From Stramonita haemastoma (lineage: Eukaryota > Mollusca > Gastropoda > Neogastropoda > Muricidae), in assembly GCA_030674155.1 (NCBI GenBank), contig CM060325.1, positions 17,505,370 to 17,569,369 on the forward strand: a DNA stretch of 64,000 bases. The letters run 5' to 3'. The notes under the pieces were generated by a model. That model was given only the letters and a program-made list of their open reading frames with translations, ran no database searches and was not told the origin of the DNA. The translations under genes and the position numbers were made by a program. Each line of letters starts with the position of its first letter. The first letter of the stretch is position 1. Of this stretch, positions 58,223 through 64,000 are shown one piece after another.

Positions 58223-58840
58223 AACATGCAAAGAAACGAATAAAGAAACAAACATACATCGCCATCCGTAAAAAAACAGTAACTGCACCAAAACTAAAAA
58301 CTGACAAAAGCCCAAACGAAAAGCAAAGAAATCGTCCTGCGGGGTTTTACGACTTGTAGGACAAATAAATCGAAGGGCACAGTGTGCAAAGGCCTTTATT
58401 TAACAAGAGTGCATCAAACAGTGACGTGGTGGGTGACCTAACAAGAAGTTCAAAGGTTGTTGACAGTGCATAAAGCATTTTAAAACAAAACGGTGGTGTT
58501 CTTTTACAAAGTATGGCGTGTCGTTTTGTTTCGCCAGCAGGAATGTTACGTGGGTGCAGCAGGATGACTCAAATACATGCTCTCACACACCTTCTGACCT
58601 CAGTCAGTTAGTTCTCTTCCCCGTTCCCTATCTTCTGTCAGTCTGTGAGGGTCTCATTAATGCCTTGCCTGCATGCAGAAAGAAAGAAGAGGTGTCTAGA
58701 AGACTGGTGTGTCAGTTGTGGGGATTGCGGAGTTTTCCTTTCGGGTCCGATCCCATTTGTCTTTTTTTCAGGTTTGTATTGTCTGTTTTGTTGGTTAAAT
58801 ATTCTGGGTTTTTTGTCATGGGTTGCGTTGACTAAAACCT
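58223..58840. other. Unassigned DNA
   Basis: No gene or family match. A 105-residue plus frame (58518-58835) has no known domain. Confidence 0.4.
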
Positions 58841-58841
<1 letters not shown>

Positions 58842-58937
<96 letters not shown>

Positions 58938-58945
58938 CTCCTCTG
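58842..58945. repeat. C-tract and CT microsatellite
   Basis: CCCCCCCC then (CT)n with CC interruptions. Confidence 0.95.
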
Positions 58946-59690
58946 TGGAGAGAAAAAAACTGTTATAAAGTACTAAGCAAACATAGGTGAAGAGTGTCTT
59001 TAACATATGTGACAGAGTGAAAATGTCTGCCAATTTAAGACATTTTGTAATACACTTGTGCTTTGAAATCCCAAGAAATTTGGAAAGTGATAAGTCTATG
59101 TGATATCGTCTGATGTATTGGGATTCAAAATGTCCGACTGGTTTGTGATACTGTGCCTGCTGTATTGTTTTATTTATACCCCCCCCACCCCAATAATTAT
59201 GTATTTTTGGTATACAGGCCCATGACCTAACAAATAAAATCCGGAGTTATAAGTTTCTCTCCACCAGAATAAAAGGTTGTTAGTTTACAGGAATCCTCTC
59301 ATCCATAGAGGCTTCTTTTACTTTCTGAAGATTGTGATTGCATTTGTTATTTCCTCTAACCAGCAGAGTACACTATCGTTCCAATTTCAGAATGCTATGG
59401 TCTGTTGAATACAATACCCGAACACCAGTCTCTGAGAAGAAAGAAAAAGGTTGAGGGGTGAGTGGTATGTATGTGATGTTATCCTCTAGTGTATTGTAAG
59501 CTGCAGGGTTTTTTTGAAAGATTAAGCACAAGAAATGTACTTTATTGTCAATAATACCCAAACGATAACGAACGAGATCAAAACCAAAGCTGAGAGAGAG
59601 ACAGAGACAGAGAGCGAATACCATAAAGACTGACTAAATAAAAAAACAAGCAAGCAGAAAGAATGAAACAACCTGATAGACATTTATCTG
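58946..59690. other. Unassigned DNA
   Basis: No gene or family match. A GACAGAGACAGAG patch lies near 59590-59615. Confidence 0.4.
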
Positions 59691-59691
59691 T

Positions 59692-59800
59692 TTATTTATT
59701 TATCTATTTATTCCTTTATTTCGAGGGTAATAAAATAAGCAGTCTTGTGCTCTTTTACATACAATCCCCGTGTGTATGCACTTTCGTAAATTTTGCGACA
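59692..59800 (-). mobile_element. SINE-C fragment
   Basis: TTATTTATCTATTTATTCC tail side, TTTCGAGGGTAATAAAATAAGC, CTTGTGCTCTTTTACATACA, ATCCCCGTGTGTATGCA and CGTAAATTTTG. The hairpin has one mismatch. Confidence 0.8.
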
Positions 59801-60004
59801 GACAGACAGACATATCATATACCAGAAAGACTTAACGATACAAAAAAGAACCGCAAGAAGAAGAAGAAAGAATGAAACAGCCTCCTACATAGCCTAGCAG
59901 CAGCACTTGCCAAAAGCCCCCCACAGGCTCAAGCCACTTGACGAGATCTATGTGCCTCATCATCGTCAGCGCGTCTTTCCAGGCGACCAGCCCGGGAAAA
60001 CAAA

Positions 60005-60125
60005 CATCTAATGGCGGGGCACGACCCGCAAATAAACACTAGGTGGCGGGTCCCAGCCACCGCATCCAGCAGCCAATCAGAATCAACACGTGTTCTCCCC
60101 TGCCTGGCAATCCAATCAGGATGGC
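60005..60125. promoter_or_regulatory. Candidate promoter-like GC block with two CCAAT boxes
   Basis: Within about 110 bases: GGCGGGGC (60013-60020, GC-box-like), GGTGGCGGGTCCC, CCAATCAG at 60073-60080 and again at 60112-60119, and the E-box palindrome ACACGTGT (about 60086-60093). These are standard animal promoter elements (established knowledge). No downstream gene is recognised, so function and direction are inference. Confidence 0.3.
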
Positions 60126-60239
60126 GCAGACCCCCCCTAACACAAGAGTTGCGTCCCTTCCACCTCGCCGGCTATCGTGATGATCAGAGGAAAAGCAAAA
60201 GCTGGTTTGTGTGTGATCTAGGGGTTTCAAAACGTTAAG

Positions 60240-60298
60240 AGGAGAGGTAGGGAGAAGAGGAGTAGGAGGAGGAGGAGAGAGAGTATCGGGTTGAGATT

Positions 60299-60346
<48 letters not shown>

Positions 60347-60363
60347 TCAGGTCGAGTTTGACG

Positions 60364-60395
<32 letters not shown>

Positions 60396-60653
60396 TGTAT
60401 CAGTTTGAGAATGATGCTTATGGGCGTTAAAACTCGCAAGTATTTTAATTCTAAGTTGTGTTTGACTGCATTAGTTGTTGTTGGGTTGTTGTTGTTTTTT
60501 TCTCCAGTCTTCTATTGCAGCCCTGGTTTGGTTTTCTTACAGGGCTGGTCTCGCTTTAAAAAGAACTGAATTCTTCCAGATGAAAACCTTATCTGTCTCT
60601 CATTGGCATTCCTCTCATCTACAAACACACGTGTGTGAGTAAGCAAGCCAGCG

Positions 60654-60721
<68 letters not shown>
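60240..60721. repeat. AG microsatellites
   Basis: (AG)n at 60303-60344 and 60369-60395, each followed by a similar GATGTCAGGTCGAGTTTGA / GATGTATCAGTTTGAGAATGA phrase, and a longer (AG)n at 60656-60720. The first two form an imperfect ~65-bp duplication. Confidence 0.92.
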
Positions 60722-60723
<2 letters not shown>

Positions 60724-61300
60724 AGATACATTCTCGTTCATCCATATCGCATGAATGAATTATTTATAGAACGCATAGAAATCTCTACACCATCGCTGTG
60801 CTAACTAAGCGGTCGCCATTTATCTATACATGATCTAACAACATTTAACATTTTGGGCAAACACATGTCAGCTAATCTAAGCTGGCTAGCTAGATATCTG
60901 TCTGGATGGATTAAAAGGAATGACTTACTTTGAATCTTTCTGGAAAACTTTTCCTAGCCTAAGATTATACAACATGCTTTATGGGCTACTGCTTGTTGTT
61001 TTGTTTTGAGTCTGTTAAAACAACCTGGAATCTGTTGTTTAGGTTTGAAAATATTTTTATAGCTAGCTGCCAAAAGACTTTGTTTGGTTTATTGCAATGA
61101 GAGTTAGAGCAAGCCATAAACTTTGAACTTCTTGAAGCCCTGAATTGAGTTCTGGCCCTGCATGAAATAGTTCTATTGTGGTAAAAATCCATTGGAACAA
61201 CTTCTTTTAACTTTTAAACTTTTTTCTTTGTCATCAAGAAGGCAGCGAAATACAGCTGTCTCACTTACAGTGAGAAAAGAATATATAAATAGGTCTATAC
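60722..61300. other. Unassigned DNA
   Basis: No gene or family match. Confidence 0.4.
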
Positions 61301-61453
61301 ATATTATATATATTATATATATATTATATTATATATATATATATATATATATCTCTCTCTATGTATGCATATATATATATATATATATATATATGTTTGA
61401 TGTGTAGTTGTTGTGTGTGTGTGTGTGGTGTGTGTGTGTGTGTGTGTGTAAAT
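61300..61453. repeat. AT and GT dinucleotide repeats
   Basis: Two (AT)n blocks (61308-61352 and 61370-61394) around a short CT/ATGC spacer, then (GT)n 61409-61450. AT blocks this long can form cruciforms. Confidence 0.95.
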
Positions 61454-61740
61454 GGATGCACTTTTCAACAACCACGCAGTCACACATGGGCATACACCTA
61501 ACAAAGACCGACGACAGAGCTCCAAAACATGAAACTTTACAGAAATCTATCATGCAGCAGAGGTTCTGTTGTGAATCGGTAGCTAAGCCTGCCTGTTTCT
61601 GAAGCCAAAGTATCCAAGAACACAGCCAGGATAGGATTGACTGCTTCCTCTCTCTCTTTAATTTCTCCTCTGCCTGTTTTTTGGCTTGAGCCTAGTCTAT
61701 ATCTTTGATGACGATAATGAGAGAAGGGATGATGGACTTG

Positions 61741-61792
61741 AGGTGTGTGTGTGTGTTCCGTGTGGTGTGAGGCAGGCAGAGAAGAGAGAGAG

Positions 61793-61870
<78 letters not shown>

Positions 61871-61883
61871 TGTGTGTGTGTAT
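61741..61883. repeat. GT, AG and pure AC repeat
   Basis: Short (GT)n, GAGAGAGAGA, then about 37 AC units (61793-61866) meeting (GT)n at 61867. AC followed at once by GT makes a short inverted repeat centred at ACACGTGT. Confidence 0.95.
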
Positions 61884-62440
61884 GTGTACGCACGTGCATC
61901 TTCAATCACTTCACACTGTGTACGCTACACTTTCCAGATGGTGGTTCTCCACACCTTTTCATCCCCCTACACCCACACCCTCAACTTCCTAATCCCTGTC
62001 ACCACCTCTATAGTACTCATATCTCCCTCCTTTCACTTTATTTCTTCTTGGCCACTTTCCTCTCTCTCTCTCAGATGACCACCCAGGTCGCCAGGCTACT
62101 GTCCGAGGTCGTTACCAGCGACCACACAACAGGTGCACGTGTCCATCGTGACTGTTTGCAAAGACAAGAAAAGGGTGGCCCAAAAAAAAACGAAAGAAAG
62201 AAGCAGCAGAAAAAAAGTGATGCGGCAGCTGCTGCTAGTGTTGATGGTGTTGGTAGTGTGGTGGTGGTGGTGGTGGTTAGTGTTGATGATGATGACGATA
62301 TCAGCTACTACAGGTGATGTCCACACTTTTCCAAAGACGTGGACGGACGGCCTTTGATGATGGCGGGGCCCTCTCGGTCAGGCGAGGTCCGTTACAGCTG
62401 TAACAGCTATAGGTTACTAACGGATTGACGTTTGGTAGGG
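61884..62440. other. Unassigned DNA
   Basis: C-rich to 62060, GTGGTG-rich at 62235-62280, and a 14-base palindrome GTTACAGCTGTAAC at about 62391-62404. No gene recognised. Confidence 0.4.
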
Positions 62441-62442
62441 AA

Positions 62443-62444
<2 letters not shown>

Positions 62445-62520
<76 letters not shown>

Positions 62521-62633
62521 TCTCTTCCTCTTCTTTAGCAGTCGCGAGTTTTGGAACATCTGGAGCGGTATGAGAAGTTGGGTGGATGGTGTGTGGGTGG
62601 GGTGGGGGGGGGATGCTGGGGGGGGGGGGGTGG

Positions 62634-62700
<67 letters not shown>

Positions 62701-62702
62701 AT
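62445..62702. repeat. AG, poly-G and GT repeats
   Basis: (AG)n of about 75 bases to 62518, then G-rich runs (62600-62632) and (GT)n 62636-62700 with one TATG interruption. Confidence 0.96.
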
Positions 62703-62844
62703 GTGAAGATTCAAAGGTCAGTTCAGCGATGAAAGAAGAGGAAGAAGGGGAAAGAGAAAACTGGGAAGATGCTGTCTAATCCTTCCTGTTAACGTCTTTG
62801 TCATACAGGCCCTATAGTGTACTAGCTATATTTCCCTCCCACTG

Positions 62845-62935
62845 CTTCTGCCCGTCTGTCTGTCTGTCTGTCTATCTGTTGTGGTGTTGTGTGTGTGGTT
62901 GTCGTTTAGTGTTGTTGTGTGTGTGTGTGTGTTGT

Positions 62936-62992
<57 letters not shown>

Positions 62993-63085
62993 TCTCTCTC
63001 TCTCTCTCCCACTCTCTCTCTCTGACACACACACACGCGTCCGCAGCGCACACACACACACACACCACACACACGCACATGAGTT
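62845..63085. repeat. TGTC, GT, CT and AC cluster
   Basis: (TGTC)n 62853-62873, GTGTTGT sequence, (CT)n 62937-63023 with small interruptions, then (AC)n with CGCG/CCGC breaks to 63078. Confidence 0.95.
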
Positions 63086-63329
63086 TGGTACGGTACCAGT
63101 CTTCAGATGTAACCACTACCCCTTTCCTACCCTCTTCTCCCCCCTCCCCTCCGAAAAAAGAGTGAACATAGACAATGGTCGTTTGGTGCTATTTTCTCAA
63201 GTATAAAATTGGAATTTGTATCTAGACAAAAACGGGGTTCCCATCATGGTATTGTTCTTATAGCACCATGGCAGTTTCTGCGAACAAGAAAATGAATCTT
63301 CTTTTTGTTATAACTGTTTGAAATTCAGC

Positions 63330-63690
63330 GATGAAAATTAGGGACAAAGACGATTTTTTGTGCAAGCAACATCTAATACGTACATTGTGTGGACAAAGAT
63401 GAATTTGTAAGTCACTGTTTAAACTGTGCATTGAACTTTGTATCCGATGTCAGTGTCCACCGAAGAAATTTGTATGAAGAAAGACGAGTTTCCTTTGTTG
63501 TCCGTGTACAAAGTGTAATATTGAAACTTGCCTTGACAAAGAGGAATATCCTCAATTGTCAATGTTTTCAGAGGAATTTGAAGTTTCTCTTCTTTTTTTT
63601 TACAACAGCGACCAGTTTCATTTGTCGTCAGTGTTTGAAATGTAACTTATGTATGCAGTAGACAAATCGTTCTGAAATCAGTGTCTAAAG
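63330..63690. repeat. Very degenerate tandem repeat
   Basis: Variants of GACAAAGATGAGTTT...TTTGTCAGTGTTTAAA recur near 63341, 63393, 63480, 63535, 63607 and 63660. Spacing is 50-90 bases. The 90-residue plus frame over it is not convincing as a gene. Confidence 0.4.
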
Positions 63691-64000
63691 AATAACGCCA
63701 CATTATCTTTTTATTCCTGTGCGTATTTTGATGACATTGTTGAAAAGGTTGACTTCATTTTTATTTCTGTCACATGCAGTGTTGAAAACATTTATCTTTA
63801 ATACGAAAATGTTACAGTTGATTTTGTTAACTGAAATCCTCCATGCGACAAGAGGGGTTAAAGATGAATTAAATCTTGAATCCTCAATCTTGAACACACT
63901 AGCAATAATGAAGAGGGAGGCTTATGGCCAAGCAAAAACATGAGAAGTGTACAAGTAAAACTGTAAAAACAAAACAAACAAACAACAAAAAACCCCAAAC
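63691..64000. other. Unassigned AT-rich DNA at the window end
   Basis: No feature recognised; the last 40 bases are A-rich. Confidence 0.4.

Noticed and set aside
62391..62404. 14-base palindrome GTTACAGCTGTAAC
   Set aside because: It occurs once, with no neighbouring sites to support an operator; palindromes of this size are expected by chance at low frequency in 64 kb.

Overview
This is non-coding eukaryotic DNA, most likely from a mollusc and perhaps a gastropod. The evidence is very dense microsatellites, tRNA-headed SINEs with shared modules, an RTE-like LINE, and no gene-like open frames outside transposons. The taxon is inferred from the repeat style, not from a diagnostic gene. I found no host protein-coding gene, rRNA gene or functional tRNA gene. 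Nearly all long open frames are translated CT, GT, AC or AG tracts.

Family names below are local labels. SINE-A has six copies, with a tRNA-like A box followed by a 5S-rRNA-like block. SINE-C has about fourteen full or partial copies, with a tRNA-derived head and a 3' tail that carries a hairpin. SINE-D has one copy: a Thr-like tRNA head joined to a SINE-C-type tail. Families B (5 copies), E (3), F (3), G (3) and H (2) are other interspersed repeats. I and I' are an inverted pair at 41.8-42.2 and 47.0-47.3 kb that share a 79-base identical core.

Layout. 0-6 kb: SINE-C copies, long simple repeats and an old ~54-bp satellite. 6-17 kb: copies of A, B, C, E, G and H and a nearly perfect 56-bp VNTR (15.5-15.7 kb). 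18.48-21.8 kb: a minus-strand RTE-like LINE with endonuclease and reverse transcriptase domains, broken only by two small frameshifts. 22-27 kb: SINEs, a 53-bp array carrying eight perfect TGACGTCA palindromes, and a 30-bp array. 28-41 kb: a 315-bp tandem duplication, family F, an AAAAAGAGAAG minisatellite and a 1.2-kb CTAC/CTGC array. 41-50 kb: the inverted pair and LINE remnants. 50-58 kb: the longest CT tract and two more LINE 3' remnants interleaved with SINEs. 58-64 kb: simple repeats, a possible promoter-like GC block near 60.0 kb and an old degenerate repeat near the end.

The parts work together as a mobile-element community. The LINE encodes retrotransposition enzymes. The SINEs carry RNA polymerase III promoter modules and presumably borrow enzymes from a LINE that shares their tails; that partner is not visible here. 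Many microsatellites start at SINE-C tails or lie inside interspersed copies. Repeat boundaries are estimates by eye, within roughly 5-20 bases.
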